Below are positions 1 to 13,190 of a stretch of DNA of 64,000 bases, piece by piece. A program made the translations under genes and the position numbers. The stretch lies in the NCBI RefSeq assembly GCF_048128805.1, contig NC_136010.1:22890480-22954479 (forward strand). The letters are read 5' to 3'. A model generated the notes under the pieces. The model saw nothing but the letters and a program-made list of their open reading frames with translations. It was not told the DNA's origin and searched no databases. Source of the stretch: Centroberyx gerrardi. Its lineage: Eukaryota > Chordata > Actinopteri > Beryciformes > Berycidae. Positions within the stretch are counted from its first letter, which is position 1. Each line of letters opens with the position of its first letter.

Positions 1-1935
1 TGTGTGTGTGTGTATGCATGTATACGTGCGTGTGCGTGCAGTCATATGGAACAGGGCGTGTGAAACACTGGTGAGATGGAAATCAGACAGGGATTGATAG
101 GAGAGCGAACAGAGAGGGAGTCTGTGTTGGGAGAGATAGAAGCCTTGTTTTATAGCTCATCTTGGTTGACATAAACAGATGAGAGAGAGAGAGGGAGAGA
201 GAGAGAGAGAGAGAAAGAGAAAGAAAGAGTTATACTGTATAACTCTTCACTCTTCACCTCTCAGGTGCAGATCATTGCACATTTTCTGACGGAAGGAAGC
301 GATGTTTCTCAGTAGCACAGAACAGCTGCTTACTGGCCCCAATAATCATTAACAACTTACTATGATTTTAAAGGTCATGTCAACTTGCTGGAACCAGAAC
401 TTCCCAAAACACCAGAGGACACGACTGAGTCTACAGGTGAACACTGCAGCAGCCTGTGCTCACCAACACTCTGACAGTGATGGTGTTGTCACTTTGAGTT
501 TATAGTGGTTCTGTGAGCAGCTGTTAAAAGCCATATACAAAAAAATACCTACAATCTTTACTATAATCATTACTGTTCTTGGCCTGGTGCCACGACAGTG
601 TCACTAGTAGTAAGTCATGGAAAATGTTTCGTTTGACCAGTTAGCCACAGGAAGTTCCTGTGTTCTCGAGCTGACCTGTTCAAAAATAATGGTGTAAACA
701 TATTTGCTTCCTTTTTCTCTCTGTTCAAACTTTGTTCCTCTTTAGATTGGTTGATCAAAGGAGTGCCAGGGTTTCTTTTTACACAGTTTTGACTTTCATT
801 TAAAACTGCGCTGCGATTCCTATCCCAGGTAAAACCAATAAACAGGCTATAACTAGGAGGTCAGTATGAGACTGATGGTCACACATTGTCCTAGTTTTGC
901 TCTGTAAACTTCAGCCGTCATCAGCTACATTTCTAATCAGACCCAAGGTCTATCTGTCCACCATTAATTTACCTAATACCATGGAAATCCACTCATATGT
1001 TTTTGAAATATCCTACTGACAGGCAGACAAACTAACTTACAGAAGCAAAAACAAAACCTCCCTGGTGGCTGTAAAAAACAAAAGAAAGAATCTGATTTGT
1101 GTATTTTTCTCTTTCACTTAGGGACTGAATATTGTATTTGTTAAGATCCTAAGAATATAAATGTCTTGATTTCAGATTACCTCTCAGGTCACATGAGCTT
1201 CACAATGACTTAAGAACCAAACTGGAGACCTGTGATACTCAAAATAAGCACTGTACTATTCAGGTGTACCGCTGCCATCTAAACTCTTTAAGAGAGTATA
1301 TAGTTGAGTTATATATATCTATATATAGTTCACCTATATATATCTATATAAGCCATTTGTTTTGAAAGTTGATAGCGAATATTGAGCAGAAACCAGAGAA
1401 GAAACAAGTGTGAAACTATACTGCAGTGACATGTGTCAGAATCAGCCTTCACTCAACTTACAATTAACATAATAAATAATCATATGACCTTGAAAAGTTC
1501 AGTCCAAATTTGTAAACATGAACACATCTCTCCAAAGCCACAACACTCTCAATGGTGTCATCAGGAGACACGTACTAGAGCCGCTGCATTGACAGTGAAT
1601 GGGAGGTCTGTCTAAGACAGGAATAATTCATGTGAATTCTGGGTGGATTCAGATGCAAATTCATGGGGCTCTGAATGGCTGCCATGCTGTGTCTACCTGC
1701 TTGGCTGCCTCCAGCCATAACCACAACATCACCAGCCAATCAGATTCACTGGCATGTGACCACAACCACACAACAGGATAACAGAAAGAAAGAAAGAAGG
1801 CTATTGCTTTGCCACTGTACAGTGCTCACATGATACACATACACAAGTACCCCCCCCCAACCCCTCTCCCCCTCCCACACACACACACACACACACACAG
1901 ACACACACACACACGCACACACACGCACACACACA

Positions 1936-1975
<40 letters not shown>

Positions 1976-3280
1976 CTGCCCAAGGCTTAAACCAGCCACT
2001 TTGCATTGGGAAGTTACTTATCAATAGGGAAGGCCGGGGGTTCTGGACGGATGGGCTTCTCCATTTCAGCTTAGTTTTTACTGGCACACTGCATTGTGCT
2101 GCACTGTACAGTATGAGCGTCCTGTGCTACATGTTCTGCACTGTCCTGCTGGACTGAATGCGAGCTTGTTGATACATATATCCCTGCACCAAAGACAAAT
2201 TAATTCACATTAATTTTACCTGCCAAATAAAGTGGTCTTCTGAATGCTGCTGCACAGTTGCATTGTTTGGAAGATTCAAATGTTGCTCTTCTGTCAGGGC
2301 AAGAAACGCTCTACCAACCAACCACGAATCTTGCATCATTTGAAAGACGCAAATTTTGGGGTCTTTCACAATGAAAATGTAGGCTCAGCTGCAGTACTAA
2401 TGCAAGATAGACGCCAGGTAGACGCATGATGGGGGATTGGCAATGGCCACCAATGTGATGTAATATTGGCATTTCTTACAGTACACAATGCAAAGTCAAT
2501 TTCTGAGTCAAAACTGCCCTGGGATTTAGTACTATTGTGGCTTAGGTTTAAGGCATGGACTATATAAGATCATTTAAAAATACAGAAGTCTTCATATATC
2601 TTTATATCCCTAAACCTCTTCTGTTCTACACAATATAACACAAAGCCTTAAGGGAAAGCTCAAAGAAGATCTGGGTTGTGTAAGAGATGTAAAAGTATTT
2701 TGACTGTAAGGCCCGTCTATGTTTGACTGTCTATACAAACCTATACAAACTCTAAAATTAAAGTTACTGCACAAGCATCTGGAAGAAAACACATAGAGAA
2801 CAGAAACTAGTCTGGTTTAGTTTAGATGGACCATCTAAAAATAGCTGGAAAAAAAAAAAAAAGTTGAAGCAAAGATGAAGTACACAGGGCTAAATTAAGA
2901 TGGGAACATTTTTGAGACTCATCATTTATGCTACTCTAAGAAAAAGGAAAGTATTGGGGCAGTGCTGACTATAACCTTCACTTCATCACTTTTTATCACT
3001 TTCCACACTTGATCAAACCCTCTGCACATGCAACAAACCTCCCATGTGAATGTGTTAAAGCACACCGAGTGATTATTGTATAGGCGGTGGTTGTTTCAAC
3101 CCAAAGACCTTGAAGTTCCTCTTTTTGTCAAGTTAGACTTACCTGAGCATCATTGTTGTAAAATGAGACAATAAACATGTCAACTTGTGGACAACCATAG
3201 ACAAAACGATGTGATTCTACCGCATATTTATCACATGTATCGCATGCATCATACTTTCATAATGTCATCCACTTTCACAG
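1..3280. other. left flank, no gene recognised
   Basis: AT-rich sequence with (GA)n at 181-230, a TATATA stretch near 1299-1350 and a compound (CA)n array at 1877-1972. No coding exon or structured RNA was recognised. Confidence 0.6.
1877..1972. repeat. compound (CA)n microsatellite
   Basis: CA units with interspersed GCAC and AGAC interruptions. Confidence 0.97.
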
Positions 3281-3439
3281 TTGGGCTACTCCCTCCCGCC
3301 ACAGGCAAAGGAGATTAAGAATACATTTACCTCGTTTCAACCGGACTCTTCACCAAATATCTCTGTAGTTGCTGATGATCTTCTAGAGTCGTTTTACTTT
3401 GTACAGAAAACTCCTCATGTCTTCTTATGTCGGCTCCAT

Positions 3440-3720
3440 CCTGGTAGGACTTCGCTGCGGGTGATGTGTGGACGGTGCGGCGGGGCGCGGAGCACTTGAC
3501 TTTTGACGAGGAAGTTTGATGCGACCGAGTTGGTGAAAGAGGAACAAGCTCTCTGCCTTCACGCCAATCACACTGTTTGTTTCGGGGGCAGGAATAGCCG
3601 GCTTATCGCTTTTTTTCAGCTGCCTCTTTAATGATGCTTTCTGGTGTGGAGCGCAGAGAGCTGCCGTCGCGTCGGTGCGTCGGCCAGTTGGCACCAAAGA
3701 TGTAGTGATGGCTGAAGTCA
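3440..3720. promoter_or_regulatory. CpG-rich block of unknown role
   Basis: CpG dinucleotides are much more frequent here than in the surrounding 8 kb. The block could be a promoter or first exon of a neighbouring transcript (in human the next gene beyond RBBP8NL is CABLES2). The open minus-strand frame shows no resemblance to Cables, so no gene is called. Confidence 0.35.
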
Positions 3721-3754
3721 CCTAAAACTTATTTTATACTGCCTTGTTTTAGGG

Positions 3755-3960
3755 TGACATAAATGTTTGTGACATAAATTCATGGTGCACATCAAATTAA
3801 ATAGCATCAAATGTATGTAAATGATAAGAAAATAGTTTTTTTTAAGCTTTTCTGGACATTTTTGTTTATATTTGTGGTTGGTTGGACTTAATTATCACCT
3901 ACTGGAGGTCATAGTTCACCCATCTTTTTATTTACCACTATTCCACTGGTTAGTGACAAT
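3755..3960 (+). repeat. dispersed repeat copy near the left edge
   Basis: Related copy of the repeat at 55620-55830: both share the cataaattcatg start, the aaatagcatcaaa stretch and 'cacccatctttttatttacca'. Confidence 0.65.
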
Positions 3961-4639
3961 GCTCCTGCTGCATGACGTCATGAGGAGGTTATAAATAGCT
4001 ACTGGACATTTTTCTTCCCAAGCCAAAAGTTTAGCCTGTAACAGATATCTGGGTTACTTTGTGTCCCAGCATAGTAATAGTATTATAGTAGATGGAGGAG
4101 TGGAAGGATGGGGGGGTGGGGTGGGGGGGGGGTTGGATGGATGGATGGATGAATGGGAGTGACACTTTTGCATGGTGTCCACGACAACTCTAACATATAT
4201 TCAAATAATAGTTTTACAACTGTCATGCTCCCACTGTATGCTGTGGGTGCAGGGAGCAGAGGGGAGGCGTGGGCGGCTCGGCCCCAGTGGCACCGCAGGT
4301 CAGCAACAACACATCAGAGAAATCCCCCGGCTCTTCAACTAATCCTTAATCAAATGTCAGGATTAGAAAACCGACTTCCCACTGAAACCCGGGCTGCAGA
4401 CAAAGAGAGACAGAGAGAGAGAGAGAGCATATGGGGAGAAAGGTTGGGAGCGAGGGAGTGGAGAGTGATGAGATGAGCATAAGAATGAAATGGATGAGAT
4501 GACAGAGAGATCAGAAAAGACAGGGAAAGGTAGAAAGTAAGCGATGGAAAAAAACAAGAAGGATAATACAAGATAAAAAAAATAAATCGCAATCTGGGAT
4601 AAACACAGAAAGAATTGGTGTTGAGCAGCTGTTCAGAGC

Positions 4640-4860
4640 TGCAGATGACATTTTCTGGTGTGGGTTGACGGGCACAATGAGTCTTTTTCTCTGAGACGCG
4701 GGCCAGAGGTTACGGCCCTCTGTATGCAAACTGCAGGGGGAGAATGAGGAACTTTGCCTGGCTGATGATCCACAGATAGCTTTAATTATTACACAGGCAA
4801 TTACACCGTGTGTGCCTGGCAGGCTGCATACAAATCCATCTGAAGGTGTATTTTTTCCTG
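4640..4860. promoter_or_regulatory. candidate conserved non-coding element
   Basis: Non-repetitive, balanced composition with homeodomain-like TAATTA-type sequence ('ctttaattattacacaggcaattacac'). Chosen by appearance only; conservation cannot be tested here. Confidence 0.3.
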
Positions 4861-7509
4861 TCTGCAAGCACTCTTTCTGCGCTTATGATTTTTTCATGTG
4901 TTTACATTGAAACATCTGTGTAATTTGTGTATTCTGCAACTCTGTGCAACTTTTATATCAGAGTCCATATTGACTTTACATAAGATGTCATTAATATTTA
5001 TGACACCTGGCATCTTGGATACAAGAAGTCACAACATGAAACAGCTTTTGGCAACACTGTAAAATACAGCTAATATATTTCAGCCATTATGATAGGAACA
5101 CACTGCATAAGTGTATATATCCCTCTCATAAACCAGAAAATTCCTTGTTTTTTCACACTAGTGGTCAAGTTTTTTGTGTTCATCTACAATAGGTAGCATT
5201 AGGCGACACTTTAACAAACTTAAAGTTAGACACCAAATTCCAAAGCACGCAAAATTATTGCTGTGCATTGAGTTTTACTTCCCACTGCAGGACGGTTTGA
5301 GGGTATTTCCAGGGACATTGAGTTAACACTAGGCGACTTTGTACGAAGGCGGCTCCGAATGGCAGCGAAAGGAAACCTGAACTTGGAAAATTTGAACTTC
5401 AATACCCACAAATCCTGTAATGTGACATCAGTAACCTGTATGTGATCACTTTATACCAAAGTATACAAAAGATAAAGAGACAGAAGATCTAACGTTGGAG
5501 AGTCCAGTATTCTCTGGACGGAGCGCTGCTCACTGCTGTTTAGGAGACAATTCCCATTTCGATCTTAAGTTTTGATTCATCACTTCCTATGGGTGGAGAA
5601 AGTGTCAATATCAGACACCAGAATTTCATTTGGGCAAACACAGCAAATCTACGGCATCTCAAAAAATCTTGCCTAGTGCAACTTTAATCTGTTTGTGGGA
5701 TTCCCATCTAGTGCTGACAATGGAGCTGATTTCCTCACAGTTATACCAAACCATGCTGCCACAGGAGGGGTTTTCAATGCTTTCCACTGGTTTGTACATC
5801 CTTGATCATGACACCACAATTGTTTTGCATAACGTCCTGGACCACACGTCACACATACAATTACTTCTGTTTCCCAGAATAGTCATCATTATCCACTGGG
5901 GACTATGCATGCTGTATATAGCTGTGTATGGTGAAGTAACAACATGTTATTGAAGCAACAACAAGAGCAGTGTAAGAATGGAAATTTATTTAAACATTAC
6001 ATTATTTAGTGCATTAGCAGTGTCTAAGAGCGCGGGTCACATCATTCTAAAAATTCTCAACAACTTTGAAATAATAAAAAATATCTAATGAGACAAAACA
6101 ACAACACAGTGTTTAGCTTGGTAGAGTCGCATATTCTGAAAGTCAAAGCATGACAGTACATTTACAGTACATTTGCAATCAATCACAGTTTAATTAACAG
6201 ACAGATGTGAATGGCAGGGAAAGGCCATTTTGTCACAACTTTTCTCGGCAACTGCAGTGCTCCACTGACCTTTGACCCAATACATAATGGACTCTAATGG
6301 CATTAGAGAGGCACGTTAGAAACAGTGGAAATCAATATAGCAACATTAGGACTACTCAACTATTGGAGTTGTTTCATTTAATAAAGCCACACACACAATA
6401 ATACAAACTACACTCTTTGAAAAAAAGCTACAACATCATTCCCATTTGATAAAATGATACAGCCTGACAATACAATGCTGTAGTCTGACTCTATCACCCT
6501 TGTCTTATCATCTCCATCCACCGCGACGTAACACAAGCTGTGTCACAGCTGCGAGTGGAAAGTTAAGACTTGCAAAATATGTGTTCTCTGAAAACGAAAA
6601 AGAGGAAGAGGAACATGTTTCTCTCTTCTTTTTTTTTCTCTTTATTTGTCATTTAAGCGAGGGCGAGGCGGGCTCTTTGTGGCAAAAAATAGCCAGGCAG
6701 AGGTGACAGCATTGCCAGGAAAGAGAAAAAAATATAGAAATATGTTACATGAGAGGTAAGTACAGTGTGTATGGGGAGTATTTCAAAAGGACGCTTGAGG
6801 CATTAAGAGTTCGTAAGTGACGCCCACACTTCCTTTAGTTGGCATTGTTCGGCCTTGAGAGGGGAAAACATGAGAATATTGTAAAATTAGTTTAGTAATG
6901 GAACGGGTATTTTTGCAGATACATTAGATATTTATCATACATTTATTAACAGAAGTCACAGGTCTCAAAATATAAAACGAAATTAGAGGGGTCATCGTAT
7001 TCATTCTTGACACTTGGACTGGCTCTTCCACTTCAGAATGGAGGAATGATGATGGTAGTGATCATTTACTGAAGAGAGGTGGTGCTGGTGGTGACGGTGC
7101 TGGTGATAGTTGTGGTGGTATTATCGATTTTGACCATTCGACAATGATAGCTGAGGGGAGACACACAACAGAGGCCACACTTTGATTAAAATCAGCCTAT
7201 GTACCTGAGGTTTTTACAGGAAAAACTGTGTCAAGGACAAGGACATTCATTCATTCACTCATTGTACTCATCTGCAGTGGATCTTAATTAGGACATCACT
7301 TTTGTCAGTTTTGCAAAAATGGGCTGGTATGTGTTACAGAATGTGTGATCCTCCAAGTGTGACTTTCTCTTCCTTCTCCACCGAACAACTGAGAGCTTCT
7401 AAATATATCTCCCTTTTCCGTGTGCGTTGACATGCACATGATCTTTGTGACCAGCAACCACTTTTTCATATACCTGCATACATGAAGACAATCTAACATT
7501 CTTATTTTG

Positions 7510-7760
7510 ATGCTTGTGACTCCATGGAAACAGTGTTTGTGCTGTTCACCAAACCCAACAATAAACAGGATATGGTGTTTACATGCCAGAATATACCAGT
7601 TAATATCGGCATTTCCCAGCTTCCATATTTATTTTTTTTTATTCAGGATATGGGCTTATCTTGGTTATTGTAAATGGTATATGCCGTTTACATGCATCAA
7701 CTCATAAACAGAATATTTGAATATCCTGAATATAAAGGGAATATTAATGCGCATGTACAT
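7510..7760. repeat. MITE-like repeat with 'tttacatgc' motifs
   Basis: Repeated phrases 'ggatatgg(t/g)', 'tttacatgc' and 'gaatat' in both orientations resemble a common fish non-autonomous DNA element. The boundaries are approximate. Confidence 0.4.
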
Positions 7761-8294
7761 GGACTCAATGAATAGAGCAGTAGTAGAGGCTCTCAACACA
7801 TTCAAATTTTGATCCCTAGTTTAAGAACTAATTACCCAAAACAAACAAGACCATCATTGAGATTGGCAGCCTCTACTGCCCTCTATACTGCATTTGTTAT
7901 TACATTGTGCACCATTAGGTCAGATTTAGTCATAAATCTGCTGGATTGTTTTATGGCACAAAGAGAGATTGCTTTATGGTGCAAAAAGAGGAAGAGGAAG
8001 CTGTTTTCTGCATGAAACTAAAGCTTTCAGAGTTTCTGGCAATGGCAGATGGTGGAATGAGTGAAAGGCCGATGGAAAAACCACTTTGACCAAAGAAGCA
8101 ACTTCCATCTTATGACAGGGCAACGGGGTTTATGGGAGATGTGGTCTTAATTTGGACAAACATTAGCACTAACAATACCACTGGCATGAGATAGAGACTT
8201 CCAATCGTCTCGAGCATTTGTTTTCAGTAATTATCCAAAGCTATCATAATTAATTTGCTTCATTATGTTACATAATGTGGACAGTTTTGTCAAA

Positions 8295-8300
8295 TTTATT
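8295..8300 (-). other. rbbp8nl: candidate poly(A) signal of rbbp8nl
   Basis: AATAAA on the minus strand, about 120 nt after the stop codon. It is the nearest canonical hexamer downstream of the gene. Use of the site is inferred. Confidence 0.5.
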
Positions 8301-8419
8301 GAGGGGCATGGTGAACAGGTTGAATGCTGACTTCCCATATAGTTTCCTAACATCTAAAGTGAGGGTAATTTGCGCCTATATTACATCACCCACCTTATGT
8401 GGTGTCATCTTTGTCCTCT

Positions 8420-8481
8420 TTAGCTGGAGCTCGTCTCCTCAGATCCCACTGTGATCTTGATCTTCCTCAGCTGCTGGGCAT
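8420..8481 (-). CDS. rbbp8nl: rbbp8nl terminal coding exon 13 (stop codon)
   Basis: Encodes DAQQLRKIKITVGSEETSSS followed by TAA. The acceptor CGTCTCAG|AT is in phase with exon 12. About 120 nt of 3' UTR follow to a candidate poly(A) signal. Confidence 0.82.
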
Positions 8482-11400
8482 CTGAGACGAGAAAGAAGGA
8501 AGAAGTGAATGTATTCATTACCGCCAAACATAAATATACTGTGTGAGTTCAGAGGGGCATGATGTTCTAAACAATTCCTGCGGGGGATGGTGCAACAGTT
8601 CACAGAACAAGTGGAACCTCTATGATGGTTACATTAGTACATGTGGGTGTACTGTATGAATCAAGACTGAACAAAACAAGGTAGGAAGCAGGGCTGTGGT
8701 CAAGACCGCCTCAGTCGAGTCCAAGTCATTTCCAAGACCAAGTCCAGTTGAGTTTGAGTCAAGACCAGGTCCAAGGGGGTCGAGATCAAGTCAATACCGA
8801 GACCAGAGCACATCCTATTCAACAACAAGACCAAAATAGGCAACAAACAGTGTACATTTCTTTCCAAATATAAAAATAAAGGAGTACTAACTAAGGAGTC
8901 TTTTGTGGATCAATCTGATCAATCAGATCTATCTGCAGGAGCTCTGTACTATACCCTTCAACATTCAACTAATTTATGCACAAGATTTTGACTAATCAAT
9001 ACACAAGTTTGAGAACCATTGCATACTTTACACAGGTGTAGTCCCTTAAATTGTCTGTACAGATGGGGAGAAAATAAACAAAGGTGGAGCTTTTTAGATA
9101 GGTAGGAAACAGTCAACATCCAATAGTGGCTGAAACCAAGACAAGTTTCAGTCAAAATAGGCACAAGACCAAGGCAAGACAAGACAAGAAAGAAAGGACT
9201 GGAGACACGGACTCTGACGCCCTACCGTCTATGTCAGAGTCTCTGTCGGTGTCTGTGTCCAGGGATGCCCTCTTCCTCTTGGAGCCCTGGCTGCTCTCCT
9301 GTCCAGACACACTCTCCTCCCCGTCCTGCTCCTCCGAGCTGCTTCCCGGTTCAGCCGTCGGTGACGATGACTGTCAACGGGAGGCAGAGCGAGGACACTC
9401 TTTGTGACTGAGCTATGACTCACGAGATATCATTAATCAGTTAACATATTACAGCGGTCAGATGAAAACCAGGGATAACAGATAGTGGGCCATGTGAAAT
9501 TTCACTTCAAGTAAAAAAATAAAAAAACAGCAGAATTACAGTTATGATGTTTTCGCATGACAATGGTGATATAGATTGAGTAAAAATAAGCTAACACCAT
9601 GTCACTTGTCTCTCTGCTTTTTCCTCAGCAATGCAAGACTCAACATGACCTGGGGAAACAACATGATTTCATGACTGAACACAGGAAGTTACCTTGCCAT
9701 TTGATGATAAGGATTCTTGCTTTTGCAGTGCACAGTTCAGAGTCTCCAGCAGTACTACTGTTATAGAAATAAATAAATGAGTAAGTTTAAACATGCACAA
9801 ATGTATGGATGCATACACACACATACAGTCAAAGTCCTTACCTGGCCGTAACGATATGGTGAGGACAGGCACCTTCTTCCCGTTGGTTTGGTCTGCTTTC
9901 CCGTTTGCCTCCTCCTTCTGCTCCTGCTCCTCCTGGAGTGACAAGACCATCACACCATGACCATTGATTCACTCAAGTAAATCCTGCTCGTCCCCTCTTT
10001 CCCATCACCCTTATGTGTTCATCCATGCACTTCATTGTCAAACGAGACGTAACATTACCTTGTGGTTATGATCACCCGAAGCCTGTTCCTGTTGTTGGCT
10101 GGGTGGAGGTGTAGCGGAGGATGAGGGAGGGACAAGAGGGGAGGACGACGGCGATGATAAAGAGGGACAAACTGGTATGTGTGTGTAAGGATTTGTCTTC
10201 ATGTCCCTGTCAGAGCTCTCCTCTTCTCTCTCCCCACCCTGCATGGTTAACGGCTTATCACCCCTCGGCGGTTGGCTGGATTTGGACCTCCCTCGATCCG
10301 ATAGGTCCAGAGGCCCCTCATATACCTCTCTGAGCCCCTCTCCGAAGACCCTCTCAGGCTTGGACGGTGGCATTTCCCTTTTCTCCTTGGCCTTAGCTTG
10401 ACTCTCCCCCTGCTCTGACAGACTCCTCACCCTGAGCACCAGAGTCTGCTCTTTAGAAAGCGGTTGAGGGGGGCTGCGCCTGGGCCAGGGATGCCCAAGA
10501 ACTTGCCTCCTCCCCTGGACACCGGGGCTGCAGTGGTTGGCCTGCTGGCCTGTCGGGATCAGGTTGGGAAAACGCTGCGGGTTGGGTTTGGGATTGGGCT
10601 GCACCACCAGGCAGTTGCCCGGGGAAGCAGCCAAGGTGACCCAGTCAGAGGATTCGGACAAGGGCCAGGGGAGGGAGAGAGGGCTGCTCTTGACAGGGCG
10701 AGGACGGAATGGGACGGGGGTGTGGAGCACATGTCTGCTAGGGTTCACTTCTCCGCTGGACAGGGAAGAGGAGGAGGATGAGGAAGAGGAGTGGGGAACG
10801 TTCTTTAGGAGGAGAAGATGGGGAGGGATGGCCGATCGCTGGTCCAATCCTTCAATACTTTGAGTTCTAAGATATGAGAGACAAAGGCCAGAGAGAGAGA
10901 AGGAGAAATGTTAAAATGGACATACATACCACTGTGGTGTGATTGCACTCTATTGCTCTTTTTTGCTATCTCCCATGCCCTCTGTCTCACCTCCTCTCTC
11001 CAGCACTCCCCCGACCTACACTGTGTTCTGTCTTCCAGGACGCTGCAGTGGGAGTCGACATAGAAAGAGGCTTGTAGGACTCCTGTGTGAGAAAGGAGAG
11101 GGACAGCAACACAGAGGAAACACTTCAATCACACAATCGCCATGCTTATGATTACCTATTATCAGATTAATCACCATGCATATGCACTACTGGAAAAGTT
11201 AGAAAATGCCACTCCAAGATTTATGCATATTAGACTATATAATAAGGCTGTTTTTAAATCATTTGGTAGTTGATTTAGAAACTTACAAAGAGGCTTCTGT
11301 TCCATCCCCTAATCTGTCTGTGTTCAGACAGGGTTTCTGTTCAAACAGAACAAACAACGTGAATAAGAGCAATGAGAACAGGCATGAAAATGAGCAATGA

Positions 11401-12863
11401 ACAAACAAGCAAAGACTGTTTCAGAGAAAGAGTTTCCTCCCAGCTCTTCTTCCTCATCACCTTCAGTTCTTTGGTCTGGGTCAGTTTTCACTGCAACATC
11501 GCCATCTGCTGGCTGGTTGGAGGTTCTGCTGGTTGCCGCGGTGATGAGGGCCACGGGTCCAACAGAGGGTGAAAGGTCAGGGGATCTGGTTGGCTTGACC
11601 TCTGGGGTGGTGCTGTTGGAGGAGTGTTCACTCTGACCTCTGCCATGGCACACACATGCACACACACACACATACGCACACATTTAGATCAAGAACAACA
11701 GTTGACAGTTGTTGAGTAAGAAATGGCTTTCAGGTGGACCACAATGAAAATAAGCATTGGGTGTTGACTGTGTGATCTATAGTTATGAATTACTGCTCCC
11801 AGGGAGTAATGACTAAAGTAATGACATTACATTTGAATTGAGTATATTAATTTTTTTGACTAATGAGCCCAACACTGATGAGAGACAGTTTGTAATCAAA
11901 CACCATATACTCACTCCAGCGCTCCTCTCAGACTCCTGATCTCATCTCTCAGTCTCTTGTTCTCCTTTTTCAGGTTGTTCATCTCTCCCGCTACAACACA
12001 CACCAGAAGTCACGGTCAGAGCCCGTTAACTGTGTTATTTATTTTTAAAAGGATCATAAAAAGAGGCATAAGAGGTTGAAAGAAGGGTAAGAGAAGCAAA
12101 GGTGAGATGGGAATGGAAATGTTTGAGTACCCAGGATGGAGATGTGCTGGAGGCTCTGTATCTGAGAGGCTTCGTACTCCTGCTGTCTCCTCTTGGCCAC
12201 CTCCTGAGTGACTGTGCACCTGTCACACAGCCCCGCCCTCAGCCTGCACGGTCAGCAGAGAGACGTCACAGAGCGGCACACACAGCGCACACACACATCC
12301 CCATCACACCTGAGTCGAGTAGTGCTCGCATATAACGCAGCCTTTGTTTTATCCTGCTTGGGGTACTGGATGGGCGGAGGTTACTGCATCAGGTCAATTC
12401 AGGAAGTTAGTTAAGTTGTCAATCACATAAAAGTACACTAAATTGATTTTCTGTGATGATCTAAACATTCAGGTAGTCATTGCATCATCGTACGTGGCAA
12501 ACCACACCCACTTGGTGCTCCATGCAGGTTAAAACATACTTTGCAAAGGCTATGTGACTCAGATCTGAGCTACATATTTCCTTGGGCAAAACTTTGCTTG
12601 AATGGTGCTCATAAGGCATTATAAGCAATTATTGTGCCCACATAAATATTATAATCAGAGCATGATAAAAGGATTTCTGGGGTTGAAGACTTTATGGGGC
12701 ACATGTGTGGTTAGTGACATGATATTAAATTTAGTATAATCTTCTGATGTATTTCTGATGATTATATTGTAAGAAAAGTGTATCTATCCCGCTAATGGGC
12801 TTTTAATCTGCTTGCAATGCATCAGAATGCACTTCAGGTAAAGTGTTACCTTTCCTTGCACTG

Positions 12864-12903
<40 letters not shown>

Positions 12904-13140
12904 ACACGCACACAAATAAGCACACACCACTCCAACCAATCAAACAGGTTACACCGATAAACAGTGGTGTTGACATTAAGTTGATCCACATAATACTACA
13001 GTAACAATACAGTAATAAACTCAGGTATCTAACACCAGTACCTGTTTTCCAGTGTCTTGATGTTTTCGGTGAGCAACCTCTGCTGTTCCCTCATCTGCTG
13101 GTTTCTACTGAACAGTTCCTCCATTCGCTTTGTATCACTG

Positions 13141-13190
<50 letters not shown>

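Larger units (their letters stand above)
3961..8294. other. gene-free interval downstream of rbbp8nl
   Basis: Contains a G-rich tract (4109-4132), purine-rich sequence at 4400-4530, a high-complexity block at 4640-4860 and a MITE-like repeat at 7510-7760. No exons were recognised. Confidence 0.55.

Noticed and set aside
3425..3721. 98-codon minus-strand frame in the CpG-rich block as a cables2 first exon
   Set aside because: No match to the known Cables N-terminus or to the LFFLNNISLDG motif, and no convincing donor.
10464..10863. Plus-strand frames of 105-108 codons
   Set aside because: Antisense shadows of rbbp8nl exon 9.
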